A stretch of DNA of 64,000 nt, taken from contig JBFMBP010000098.1 in the NCBI GenBank assembly GCA_040755155.1, positions 1-64,000 of the forward strand, read 5' to 3'. The DNA comes from Candidatus Omnitrophota bacterium (lineage in GTDB: Bacteria > Hinthialibacterota > Hinthialibacteria > Hinthialibacterales > Hinthialibacteraceae). The notes beneath the pieces were generated by a model. That model was not told the DNA's origin. It saw only the letters and a program-made list of their open reading frames with translations, and did not search any database. Made by a program: the position numbers and the translations under genes. Of this stretch, positions 1 through 8,610 are shown one piece after another; positions within the stretch are counted from its first letter, which is position 1; the number at the start of each line of letters is the position of its first letter.

Positions 1-28
1 GTAACCTCACCTGTTCATCCGTGACCAT
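1..28 (-). CDS. istA: IS21-family transposase IstA, N-terminal fragment running off the window
   Basis: Only nine codons are visible, reading MVTDEQVRL from the ATG at 28. A strong ribosome binding site, AAGGAGG on the minus strand at 34-40, precedes it. MVTDEQVR is the usual opening of IS21-family IstA transposases, which carry an HTH and a DDE integrase core. The two direct repeats just upstream fit the multiple transposase-binding repeats of IS21 ends. The family call rests on this short match and on the end structure; the rest of the element lies outside the window. Confidence 0.6.
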
Positions 29-126
29 TCCAACCTCCTTCTTCGAGATTGGGATCACTTTATCTCGTCTCTTCAAACCGGGAATTTTAATTGTCGTCAG
101 GAGGGAATTTTAATTGTCGCTGATCA
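1..126 (-). mobile_element. Terminal end of an IS21-like element
   Basis: Two identical 17-bp direct repeats, GGGAATTTTAATTGTCG, lie at 80-96 and 103-119, with a 23-bp period. They are directly upstream of an IstA-like start codon. IS21 elements are known to carry several such repeats at each end, so this is probably the left end. The outer boundary is not certain and is placed near the TGATCA at 121-126. Confidence 0.6.
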
Positions 127-580
127 CGCCAATGACGAATTCCAGAAAAGCGAGGATAAGATAATTCAAATCGCCAGGATTTTGACCAGAGAGCGTTATC
201 ATTATGGCGTTGATAAAAAGGGCTTGAGATATTTTAGGAAGCGATTGGGCGACGAGATAAACGCCAATAGTAGAAAAGGCGATGGATTGCAACTCCAAGA
301 AGCTGATGGGGAGTGAAAAATCCTTCTCTTCGATTTTCGATAACAAATAAACGGCGAGAACGTCGGCTTTCATCCAAAAGTAAACCGCAAGGAGAAGATA
401 GAGCAAAAAAGGGCCGCTGGATATTAATATAAAAGAGATATTCATGAAGGATGTCAGCGCGCTGAAAGAGAAAATCGTCGTAGAAAAATTAAAAATATCC
501 GCCGTAAAGCGCGGCGTCTGCAAGAAGGCATAGATCGCCATAATGCGGAATATCAGAATCCCAACGTCTTTCGTTTTCAT
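110..580 (-). pseudogene. Polytopic membrane protein, apparently truncated by the IS21-like element
   Basis: About 156 codons of a hydrophobic protein with roughly four membrane segments; no family recognised. I chose the ATG at 580 because AAGGGG lies 5 nt upstream of it; the frame is open upstream to an ATG at 619 without a ribosome binding site. The last codons (SDN and the TAA stop at 110-112) lie inside the terminal repeat of the IS21-like element, so the native C-terminus appears to be missing. Whether the truncated product is made cannot be told from sequence. Confidence 0.5.
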
Positions 581-798
581 TTTTCCCCTTCGGATTTTCA
601 TTGTTGGCGTTTCTAGCATACTAAAAACAGAAACGCTTCAGAGAATCAAGGTTTTACAAATTTTTATTCCCATTTCCTATATTTTTTCTCGTTAATCCAG
701 TCTATATGCGCGCCCATCTACAAATTAAGAGGGACGTTTAATCGTTTCTCGAATCTTGATTGGAAAAACGCCGCGTTTTGCGGCGAAGGAGTGAAGAG

Positions 799-1044
799 AT
801 GGTAACGCAATTGTTGAAAATCTGGTTGTTTCTGAATAACAAAAAGACGAATATCGGGAGTTTTTTGTTGTTGGCGGCGATGGTTTTGGAAAAGACCGTT
901 ACGATCTGGAGCGGCGGAACGGCGCCGGACTGGCTGCCCAAGGCGGTTGAAACCTTGCAATGGCTGGGCGGCGCCAGCGCGGGCGTGGGCTTAACCCATA
1001 AAGGCGTGAAAGCATTCAAGGGCGATCCGGGCGAACGCCGTTGA
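799..1044 (+). CDS. Small membrane protein, possibly holin-like
   Basis: An 81-residue protein starting at the ATG at 799, preceded by AAGGA at 786-790. An upstream in-frame start at 760 lacks a ribosome binding site. It has one clear hydrophobic stretch near residues 18-30 (GSFLLLAAMVLEK) and a second weakly hydrophobic, glycine-rich stretch near 50-63, then a basic tail. Size and topology recall small phage holins, but no phage gene is nearby and I do not recognise the family. It converges on fliN, with stop codons 4 nt apart. Confidence 0.5.
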   Translation: MVTQLLKIWLFLNNKKTNIGSFLLLAAMVLEKTVTIWSGGTAPDWLPKAVETLQWLGGASAGVGLTHKGVKAFKGDPGERR

Positions 1045-1048
1045 CGAA

Positions 1049-1588
1049 TCATTGAAGGGCTTCGATGCGTTCGGGGATGGAGTCGATATCGGTCACGCGG
1101 ACGCCGAAGTTTTCGCCAATGACGATCATCTCGCCTTTAGCGAATTGCTTTTTGTTGATGAGCAAGTCTACCGGCTCTCCATTGAGTTTTTGCAGCTCGA
1201 TGACGGAGCCGGAGCCCATTTCCAGGACTTCCTTGACGGTGGATTTTGTCTTGCCCAGTTCCACCCTGATTTCAAGCGTCAGGTTAAGGATGATTTCAAG
1301 GTTGGTAACGTCCGAGGGCGGTTCTATTTCGTCGAACGACTCGAAGACGGCCTCTTGGACGTTCACTTTCGCCTCTTCTTCCACTTTGGGAGAACGCCGC
1401 ATTTTGAATTTCTTTTGCGGCGGCTGCGGCTGCCAGGCGGGAGCGGCTTCGTCGAAATCTTCCTGAAAATAGGGGGCGCTTTCCCTGGCCGGTCGAGGAG
1501 GTTCGATATCTTCCTCTTCGGCTGGGGATCCCCCCAGCCCCGCCTTCAACAGCGCATCGATTTCCGATTGGGAGAGCAGGTCGCTCAT
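1049..1588 (-). CDS. fliN: Flagellar motor switch protein FliN
   Basis: FliN is part of the C-ring switch complex at the base of the flagellum, where it helps bind CheY-P and supports export. The 179-residue protein opens with MSDLLSQSEIDALL, the N-terminal signature shared by FliM and FliN. A Pro/Glu/Ala-rich linker (about residues 22-85) follows, then a SPOA domain from about 95 to 172 with the typical LEIRVELGKT and GEMIVIGENFGVRV segments. The length is normal for FliN with an extended linker and too short for FliM. No other flagellar structural gene is adjacent, so fliN appears separated from a main flagellar cluster here. Confidence 0.9.
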   Translation of the reverse strand: MSDLLSQSEIDALLKAGLGGSPAEEEDIEPPRPARESAPYFQEDFDEAAPAWQPQPPQKKFKMRRSPKVEEEAKVNVQEAVFESFDEIEPPSDVTNLEIILNLTLEIRVELGKTKSTVKEVLEMGSGSVIELQKLNGEPVDLLINKKQFAKGEMIVIGENFGVRVTDIDSIPERIEALQ

Positions 1589-1797
1589 GGCTTGATTTTC
1601 CTATCGAACGCCGCGCCGGATAGAATTGGGCCAACCATATTCAATACGTTCGCTTTCGATCCTATTAAATTTCATGTCGTATTATTTTACCACGCTCTGC
1701 ATGTCCGTCCATCTTTTTTTAGGGGATTGTTTCGGAGTATTTCGAAAGACAAAGAAATCCGATCGGAATTGGCCATTCCTCGGCGGGAGGAAGGACG

Positions 1798-2640
1798 CTA
1801 CAGTTTTAGTTTTTTCTTCCATTTCTGGTATACGGAATAGGCATATTGGAAGACGGCGTCGTAATATTCGTTCCAATCGTAATAGTGTTTTTGAAAACCA
1901 TCGGGAGAGATCAACGACCGGCCAAGAGAATTTTTTCCTCCATCAAAAGAAGTCAGATTGTCTACAATGCCGATGAACTGAACTCCATATCCTATCGGAA
2001 AAGGATAAGGGCAATTCGGCGGTTCTGGTCCCATATGTTCGATGCGAACTACTCCGATCATCTTAACATGTGAGAGTTCGCAGCCGATCTGGCGCATGGC
2101 TTCGCGGCGAAAAGTCTCCTCTGGAGTTTCGCCGATGTCGATTCTTCCTCCAATGATTTCCCAACCGCGACCGGGTATGTTGGCCAACACCAGTTTATCG
2201 TCATGGAAGACGAATCCAGCCGCTATGCTCGTAAGTTCCGGCGCGGGAAGATGTTCTGTAGCCTCAAATGATACTACGCTATTATCGCCCCATTTCGTAA
2301 CTGGAAATTCGGGGGTTATCTTTACTTTTTTCTTTTTAATCGCTGCGGTTTTCCGCTCGCTGTCTTTTCTGTTCGCCGCTGTATTTTTACAGGTGGAGGA
2401 TTTCGCCGTTTTTTTCTGCTCCAAGAACGATTTGGTTTTCGAGGCGGCGGCTATCGGAATTTTATTTGGCGAATTGGAAGTGTTGATTTTCGGGACAGCG
2501 GATTTCGGGGGAGAATCCGCCAATGATTTTTTCACAACCGTTGAGTTCACGGTCGTATTTTTCGCCGCGGCGGGATTTATGTCTTTGGATTCGATTATCT
2601 TTGCGGACGTTTTAGAATTTTGCGATCTTTCCGCCATCAT
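1798..2640 (-). CDS. Nudix-fold protein with degenerate Nudix box and basic N-terminal tail
   Basis: The 280-residue protein has two parts. Residues 1-110 are low in complexity and rich in Lys, Ser, Thr, Ala and Asn, ending in a run of lysines, so likely disordered and possibly nucleic-acid binding. Residues 125-275 look like a Nudix domain. The box begins GGRIDIGE (164-171) and reaches RREAMRQIG (178-186). The canonical REUXEEXGU has Arg183-Gln184 where the two metal-binding glutamates should be, so ordinary Mg-dependent hydrolysis is doubtful. Some Nudix families use altered boxes, so a changed activity or a sensing role are both possible. It stands alone on the minus strand. The next codon also being ATG leaves the start ambiguous by one residue. 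Confidence 0.7.
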   Translation of the reverse strand: MMAERSQNSKTSAKIIESKDINPAAAKNTTVNSTVVKKSLADSPPKSAVPKINTSNSPNKIPIAAASKTKSFLEQKKTAKSSTCKNTAANRKDSERKTAAIKKKKVKITPEFPVTKWGDNSVVSFEATEHLPAPELTSIAAGFVFHDDKLVLANIPGRGWEIIGGRIDIGETPEETFRREAMRQIGCELSHVKMIGVVRIEHMGPEPPNCPYPFPIGYGVQFIGIVDNLTSFDGGKNSLGRSLISPDGFQKHYYDWNEYYDAVFQYAYSVYQKWKKKLKL

Positions 2641-3004
2641 TTTTCATGATTGCGCGCCGCCGTTTCGATCTTAAATCCTAAGAAAAAAGAACGTACCGGC
2701 GGTGCAACGCTTTTTAAATTTTTACGTCCTAACGAATTCTCCAACTCAGCCTATTATAAGCTATTTTTCATTACTTTGGCAACGTGCAAGGCGCAGATAT
2801 CACCTCATTTTTCTTTAGATAACTCCATCAATAAAAATAATTTACATATTAAGCATCATTTATTTACATTATGTGTATTTCCTTATTATATTAGTTTTAT
2901 ATAGAATAAATTATTTATATCGCTTGGGAGCGAGACGCCATCGTAATCGCCGACGCTAGCAATTGCCGGATGGCGCACCATTCAAATTATAAATCATCTA
3001 TTAA
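2641..3004. other. AT-rich intergenic region
   Basis: About 360 bp between the Nudix gene and the IS1380-like element, strongly AT-rich between 2750 and 2920. Short open frames cross it but show no ribosome binding site or recognisable protein. No confident promoter, RNA gene or repeat was found. Confidence 0.5.
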
Positions 3005-3785
3005 CCTAAAAACGGCAGTTGAGGAGCAGAATTCTCCGTCGAAAGCCTTTCTAGACCTCCCTGGCGATCCTAGTTGAATGTCGGTTCAGCCCATTTGCGG
3101 CAGCCATATGGGGCGAGCAAGTATTTTTCCTTGCAGAAATTTCTGCAACGCCCGGCTCAAAATCAATCGCCACCGGTCTTGCCAATCCAACTGCTCCGCA
3201 TTTCGCTTCAATTGAAGAAGGAACGCCGCCAATGACTTGAGTCGTTTTTGGATCGCCGCCGTTTTACTGTGGGCGTTGGTTACGATCAACGTCGATTGCC
3301 CTCCGTGCCGGATTTGTTTGGCCACTCCCGTAAGCAGCAGCGGACGGCTGGTTACCGCTTCCGCGTGTTTTTCCGGAATCGCCAAGCGCGCGAACAATGA
3401 CCACCAGTTGTAGATCAGGGCGATGGCTCGCGCCATGATTTGGCATCGCTTCAGGTCCTGCGTCATGTAGCCGCTCCAGCCCCATTGGTTTTTCAATTCG
3501 TCGAACATATTCTCCGCATCGCTGCGATCCCGGTAATGTTGGGCGATCGTCATGATCTCGTCGTTCAGGCACGTTGCCAACACCGCGTATTCGTATTGCT
3601 TGAGAGGCGCCGCCGTCTTCATAAACGCCAATTCGGGTTGATCGGTTTTCGCCTTCTTCTTCTCTTGCTTTTTCTCCACGGTTTCCGGGGGAATCTCGCG
3701 GCGCAGCACCACCACCCGTCTCGATTTCGTCCCTCCCATTAACTACTTGCATCCTTTCATTTTATTTTCAACTGCCGTTTTTAGG
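3005..3785 (-). mobile_element. IS1380-like element, internally deleted, with intact inverted repeats
   Basis: Perfect 18-bp inverted repeats, CCTAAAAACGGCAGTTGA, lie at 3005-3022 and, inverted, at 3768-3785. They enclose 781 bp, well below the 1.5-2 kb usual for IS1380-type elements. The flanking tetranucleotides are TTAA on the left and ATAA on the right, which may be a 4-bp target duplication with one change. The interior holds only the C-terminal half of a transposase. With both ends intact it could be moved by a full-length relative elsewhere in the genome. Confidence 0.75.
3086..3739 (-). pseudogene. Transposase C-terminal fragment (IS1380-like, DDE)
   Basis: The 217-residue frame contains HYRDRSDAENMFDELKNQWG, a block typical of the C-terminal part of IS1380/IS4-type transposases, with the catalytic glutamate in DAENMFDELK. 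It continues through a hydrophobic helix (MARAIALIYNWWSLF). The N-terminal half with the first two catalytic aspartates is missing. The start abuts a remnant of the element's own upstream region (GAAAGG then ATG at 3752 in another frame), which fits an internal deletion. Not expected to be active alone. Confidence 0.75.
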
Positions 3786-3811
3786 ATAATCAATTCACCA
3801 GCATAACCAAT

Positions 3812-4030
3812 TTGCTGTTCATGACAAAATTGAGAAGAGTAGATTTTCGATACAATCTTCTGGATTGTGGAGATGTCGTAAATCTATTTTTAAAAATTGG
3901 TCCGCCTAAATACACTAATCGAGGTACTTTTATATCCGGCTTCTTTTACGATCCACAAACGGGGCTAGATCCTTACGATTGTTCTCAAACGGATATCGGG
4001 GATTGGGCTGTATACAAATCCGTCCAATAG
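3812..4030 (+). pseudogene. Possible C-terminal gene remnant beside the IS element
   Basis: A 72-codon open frame begins with TTG just outside the IS1380-like right end. It contains a plausible globular segment (GTFISGFFYDPQTGLDPYDC). There is no ribosome binding site and no recognised family. It could be the 3' piece of a gene broken by the insertion, or chance. The rest of the 3786-4112 interval shows nothing else I can support. Confidence 0.25.
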
Positions 4031-4112
4031 AAATAATAACCACTTTTTCCATGCGGAACGAAATTATCGTAAAAAAACTCGCTTTTCGAGATTATCCGTT
4101 TTTCGGCAAAAC

Positions 4113-7100
4113 TCACTCCGCCCGGTCCAGGGCGTAGCGCAGATCGGGCAGGGGGGCGCCCTCCGGGTCGGCGATTTCGAAGTAGAATCCCCACGGGCCC
4201 ATACTTTCGCTAACCTTCACGACCAAGTGATTCCATCCCTGAAATAATTCCGTAGGCCTTATTTCGCCGCTGGGTTGAGACTTATGCAGTCCGCGCTTTT
4301 GAAAGAGCAGGCGATAGTTCATAAATATCTTGACATCGCCGCCGCAGCCGAATTCGAAGCGAACCTGGCGTTGGCGGGGGGAATAGACGCCGACGTAGGC
4401 GTAGGCCATCGCGTTGTCGTTCGGTTTCAGGATCGAATCGAAATCGACATAGCCGGAGGGAAATTCATGGGCTTCCCATTTAACGGTTTTGCCGATGCCC
4501 TCGTATTCCTCTTTTGGCTTAACGTTGGTTTCCGGCTTGAGGATGCTGTTGAATCCCTCGCCCTTTGGGTTGGGGAACGGTCCGACGATCAGCCATTGCC
4601 TAATGAAATCATGCCCAGCAGGGAAAGCGATTTCTCTCCGGAAGGGGAGATTTTCCCACACGCCGGAGAAGGCCGCGCTTAAATTAAAACGCTTTTGCCA
4701 TAGAGAGTCTGTCGGAGTTACGGAAAAACGGAGGCTGCGCTTGCTTTGGGGCGATTCCCTATCGTCCAATTTCAAGTCGTCATCGGTGCGGGCGCTCCAG
4801 CCATCGGGAAGATTCAAGGCGATGCGGTTGACGAGCAGGGGAACTTTCAGGGGATTGAGAATCTGGACATCGACGGAAAACGGCACGCTGACTTGGGAGA
4901 TGGCGCCTGTGGAAGCCGTATAGAGAATAGGCGTAAAGAAGCCCGCCAGTTGGGAGGCGAGGACGGGATCCTGGCATAAGCGGTCGAGATCGGCGTAGAA
5001 CTTGGCCGCCTCTTCCGCCGCCCGGTCGATTTCCTTATACGAATTGTCCTTCAATTCCGGCGGCGTAAAATTCGGCGAAGGATTGGGGCTGTCGGCGGGG
5101 ATGACATCGACGCGGACGCCCCGCATGGCGGCGTCGATGCTCAGCGCCCGGTTTACGGTTTCTTGAAGATCCCACAAACGCTTTTTGATCTCCTCGCGTA
5201 CGTCATGGGGGCCGAGGGATTGAACCACCTTGCCGCAAGCCCAACGGACATGTTCGAGTTTTTTCAGCGATTCTTCCCGAATCGCCGCCGGGGGTAAAAG
5301 AACGGGAAACGACGCGAAGCCGCTGGAGGGCGATGACGCTTGCTTTCCGTTCGCGAACAGCAAGTTCGATTTGTTGCCCTGATTGATCAATTCAAAAGAA
5401 ATCTGCTGACGCTCAGGCAAAAGATTATTGACCTGAAAAGAAAAACCGGAGGAGGGACCGCTCAATTTTTCCCATTGGCATTTTGCGCCCAAATTGTAAA
5501 GTTTCTTGTTTTCCATATCGACGAGAATTCGAACATTCTCGCCGCCGGGAAGGAGGAGCGTCAGGCGGTCGCCTCGTTGAATTTTAAGCGGTTTTTGGAA
5601 AGTGAAAATCCGCAATCGTTCGCTGGCGAAATCCTGTCCCGCGACGGATTCTCCGTTATAGAGAACATTCATGGCGTCGATTCCCATGTCGTTGGACGAG
5701 GCGGGATTGAAAGCGATTTGTTTGAGAACGGCGGCGCGGTTTTCGGAAGCCTTATTGAATTCCAGTTCGCATTGGCGCAGCCCGGAAAGATTTGAGGCGT
5801 TGAATCGGATAACGCCGGAATACTGGGATGTAAAGAAGGGGCTGATGAATTCCTCCATCGAAGAGGGAATGCTCGGCCCGACGATCAAGCGTTGCTGGGG
5901 AGCATTAAGGCTTACGCCCGTCCAACCCAGCAAAAGAGACCAGGCGCCCATATCGCTATAGGCATGAAGGCCGCCGTCCGGCGCCTCCAGCAGGCGAAGA
6001 GCCGCGTCGGGATAGCCGAAACGGGCGAGAGAATAGGGCGCGAACGATTTGGCGAAAAGAGAGAGAACGCCGGATAGCTTACCGGAGAAGTTGGAATCGG
6101 CGATTGCGCCCGATGTAATGCGTCCGGCTAAAGTTTTCATAGCCTGGGCGACGATATCGTCTCCCAGAGGGGATTTCCATCCCAAGCGAAGAGCGCCGCT
6201 GGTTCCGGGCATGGCGCCGGGGAGCAGAGCGGTTCCTTCGGCAGACAGCGGCTGGTTGGGATTGAAGAAAGCGTTGAAATAGCGGCCATTCCACAACTGG
6301 CTCATCATATTTTGCGCGGCGGATTTTCTCAGCTCGCTGCAATACGATTGCATCTCCAAATCGCCGTAACCAACGGCGATCTCCTCGCCGACGCGCAAGG
6401 CTTGCAGCCAAAGGTCGGCGGAAAACGACGAGGCGATTCCTTCGCCGCATCCGGGCCAAAGGGAATGGCCGTCGGGAATAGCGTCGCCGTTAGCGTCTTT
6501 TTGCATAAGCCAAAGAAGCGATTCGCGGATGCCGGGCTTCATTTCTTCCAGAAATTTGGCGTCGTCCATCCACAAAGCGTATTCGTAAAGCATGGGAATC
6601 ATAGCCGCCGCCGAATCGGGCCGCCCCAAAAATCCGCCGGAACCTTCATTCTTGCCGATAGTGGAATAGAGGCTCCCCGCCGAGATGGGAATTTCGCCAC
6701 CTTCTAAACGCGCTCCGGCGAACAAACGCAGTTCCGATTGCAAGAGGCTGGGATAAAGTTGCAGCAAAAAAGGAAACGCCGCCAGCAATTCTTCCGGCGA
6801 GCCGAGATAGCCGGGATTATCCGGGTCCTGCGTGAGAAGCGAGAATGTACCATCCTTAAGAAATACGGCGTTGGCCGCCAGCGCTCCCATACCGTTGAAG
6901 AGGCGGTCTACGAAACTCGGCGGCAGAGACGATTGACGAAATGGGCGTTTCCATACTTCCCAGCTTTGCAACAATTCAGGACAACGTTTGCCGAGAACGT
7001 CGGCAACCTCGCGCATGGAACTCCACTGATTGGCGTAATAAGCGCTGTAATGGGAGCCATCGCTTCCAACGAGTTCGGGCGTATGCCATATAAGAAAGAA

Positions 7101-7991
7101 TGCAATAACCGCTTCTTCGCCGGGCGCGAGAGTCTTGCGGGCCGCCGCCGCCGCCGCTGGACGGAAGCGGCTGCCTTCAACTATTTGCGAGGCAGACGTT
7201 TTTTTCTCGGAAAACAATCCTTGGCCGCTGAAGGAATTCCAGAACGTTTGCGGAGTCTTCTCAGGCTCCCATAAGGGAAGGAAGCTCAATTCGGCTCCTT
7301 TTTCTTCTTGAACAAATAAGCCATATTCGCCCATCGCGCTGCGGATGCGGTCCTCTTTGGAATCGGCTTGGAATTGAAGGCCAATTCCCTGAAGCGATCC
7401 CCGTTTCAAAACAGAATGAATGCACTCGCCCGATTCGTCGATAGGGTTGTTTGGGGAGCCGCCGACGCCCAGGAGATTGCTCCAAGACATAGCCAGGGCA
7501 ACGGTGGTTTTTTCTTGGGATTCATTGCGAATGGAGAACTGAAACACGGCGGCGGGGAAACAGGCGTTTTGTTCGTCGCCGGGAATCAAGGGAGTAAAAG
7601 CGCGCAAGCGGACGCGGAACGGAAGAGCGGGATCGTCGTATTGCGCCGCCATTTCGGGGTAACCGCCTTCGATTTTCACCGATTGAACCGCGTGGGGATC
7701 GGAAGCGTCCTGGAAAAGTTTTGTGGCGAAAGTTCCCGAAGAATTAGAGATATAGACGGCGGCGAAGCATCCCAGCGGAGCATCGAGAGGCCGGTGGGGA
7801 TTGTTGTTGATCGTAATGCGGCCCAGGCGTCCATCGGGCGCGATTTCAATCTTCCCCGCGCCGATTCCGCCAAAAGGAACGCCGGAAACCGCCGCCGCAT
7901 CGGACGAGGCCTCAGCAAACAAAGATAGATTGGACATGGAGAGAATAAATAAGAGGAGGATAAAAATCGTTTTTTGATGACGCATATTCAT
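4113..7991 (-). CDS. Large exported GH116-like glycoside hydrolase with C-terminal extension
   Basis: A 1292-residue protein with an N-terminal signal peptide (hydrophobic core about 9-25, likely cleaved after FAEA). Residues 35-330 match the beta-sandwich N-domain of family 116 (bile-acid beta-glucosidase GBA2 type), with GVPFGGIGAGKIEI at 37-50. Residues 355-715 look like the (alpha/alpha)6 catalytic barrel, including DANGDAIPDGHSLWPGCG at 499-516 and LHAYSDMGAWSLLLGW at 675-690. The usual GYLEGxEY nucleophile block appears as PGYLGSPEE, and I cannot find the normal acid/base motif. After about 870 comes a helical region, then from about 1130 a beta-rich module starting WLIVGPFPNP, common in exported proteins of PVC-type bacteria. 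Likely acts on glucosides outside the cytoplasm, but activity is uncertain. Confidence 0.75.
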   Translation of the reverse strand: MNMRHQKTIFILLLFILSMSNLSLFAEASSDAAAVSGVPFGGIGAGKIEIAPDGRLGRITINNNPHRPLDAPLGCFAAVYISNSSGTFATKLFQDASDPHAVQSVKIEGGYPEMAAQYDDPALPFRVRLRAFTPLIPGDEQNACFPAAVFQFSIRNESQEKTTVALAMSWSNLLGVGGSPNNPIDESGECIHSVLKRGSLQGIGLQFQADSKEDRIRSAMGEYGLFVQEEKGAELSFLPLWEPEKTPQTFWNSFSGQGLFSEKKTSASQIVEGSRFRPAAAAAARKTLAPGEEAVIAFFLIWHTPELVGSDGSHYSAYYANQWSSMREVADVLGKRCPELLQSWEVWKRPFRQSSLPPSFVDRLFNGMGALAANAVFLKDGTFSLLTQDPDNPGYLGSPEELLAAFPFLLQLYPSLLQSELRLFAGARLEGGEIPISAGSLYSTIGKNEGSGGFLGRPDSAAAMIPMLYEYALWMDDAKFLEEMKPGIRESLLWLMQKDANGDAIPDGHSLWPGCGEGIASSFSADLWLQALRVGEEIAVGYGDLEMQSYCSELRKSAAQNMMSQLWNGRYFNAFFNPNQPLSAEGTALLPGAMPGTSGALRLGWKSPLGDDIVAQAMKTLAGRITSGAIADSNFSGKLSGVLSLFAKSFAPYSLARFGYPDAALRLLEAPDGGLHAYSDMGAWSLLLGWTGVSLNAPQQRLIVGPSIPSSMEEFISPFFTSQYSGVIRFNASNLSGLRQCELEFNKASENRAAVLKQIAFNPASSNDMGIDAMNVLYNGESVAGQDFASERLRIFTFQKPLKIQRGDRLTLLLPGGENVRILVDMENKKLYNLGAKCQWEKLSGPSSGFSFQVNNLLPERQQISFELINQGNKSNLLFANGKQASSPSSGFASFPVLLPPAAIREESLKKLEHVRWACGKVVQSLGPHDVREEIKKRLWDLQETVNRALSIDAAMRGVRVDVIPADSPNPSPNFTPPELKDNSYKEIDRAAEEAAKFYADLDRLCQDPVLASQLAGFFTPILYTASTGAISQVSVPFSVDVQILNPLKVPLLVNRIALNLPDGWSARTDDDLKLDDRESPQSKRSLRFSVTPTDSLWQKRFNLSAAFSGVWENLPFRREIAFPAGHDFIRQWLIVGPFPNPKGEGFNSILKPETNVKPKEEYEGIGKTVKWEAHEFPSGYVDFDSILKPNDNAMAYAYVGVYSPRQRQVRFEFGCGGDVKIFMNYRLLFQKRGLHKSQPSGEIRPTELFQGWNHLVVKVSESMGPWGFYFEIADPEGAPLPDLRYALDRAE

Positions 7992-8071
7992 AAAACCTTA
8001 TAGATAAGAATGCAATAAGAAGGAAGGTAGCATGAGCCGCTGGAATTGACTGCATTGGATAGCGCGTAGAA

Positions 8072-8488
8072 TCAAGCCGAATCGGCCTTATTGTAACGAA
8101 CCATGCATTCTTTCCGTTCGAAGCTGAATTTTTCGTATAATCCGTGGGCGTCTTTCGTAGCCAATAGATTGATTTTGACGTGCATAGAATCATGTTCAAG
8201 CGCGCATTGAACCAGCCATTTTCCTAAACCGCCGCCGCGAAAATCCGGATCAACGAACACGTCGCATAGCCAGGCGAATACGGCGCAGTCGCTGACGATG
8301 CGGGCGAATCCGATGGGCCTCTCTCCTTTAAACAGCGTAAGAAAGAAAGAATTTTCAATAGATTTTTCGATGAGGGCTTTGGGGCGTTCTTTCGCCCAGT
8401 AAGTTGTTTGCAGCGATGCGGCGATATAATCCAAATCGACGCGATCTTTATCGTCGGTGATCCAATAATCTTCCTTTATCCATTTCAT
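8072..8488 (-). CDS. GNAT-family N-acetyltransferase
   Basis: Residues 1-138 from the ATG at 8488 form a complete GNAT domain. It has an acceptor-side strand (FFLTLFKGERPIGFARIVSD), the acetyl-CoA pyrophosphate loop VDPDFRGGGLGKWLVQ near residues 79-94, and a C-terminal LYEKFSFERKECMVRY that matches the usual GLYEKxGF strand. The substrate is unknown. The compact single-domain form resembles small-molecule or antibiotic-type acetyltransferases. The frame is open upstream, but those residues look like non-coding sequence and the domain starts naturally at MKWIKEDYW. It lies downstream of the degenerate GGDEF gene on the same strand. Confidence 0.85.
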   Translation of the reverse strand: MKWIKEDYWITDDKDRVDLDYIAASLQTTYWAKERPKALIEKSIENSFFLTLFKGERPIGFARIVSDCAVFAWLCDVFVDPDFRGGGLGKWLVQCALEHDSMHVKINLLATKDAHGLYEKFSFERKECMVRYNKADSA

Positions 8489-8610
8489 GGCGGCATATTT
8501 CTTCCTTTGTTGTTTGCAGAGGTGGAATGAAACAATATATTGTAGCCGCCCCGATAGAAAAGAAACCGGGCGGTGTTGGGGGAGCAGGGGAATGGAGGGA
8601 ATAATCGGAA

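Noticed and set aside
1052-1840. A 262-codon plus-strand frame opposite fliN
   Set aside because: It covers fliN on the opposite strand; the FliN N-terminal and SPOA motifs fix the coding strand.
2042-2674. A 210-codon plus-strand frame opposite the Nudix gene
   Set aside because: The Phe/Val/Ala-rich translation is the reverse image of the Lys/Thr/Ser-rich Nudix tail.
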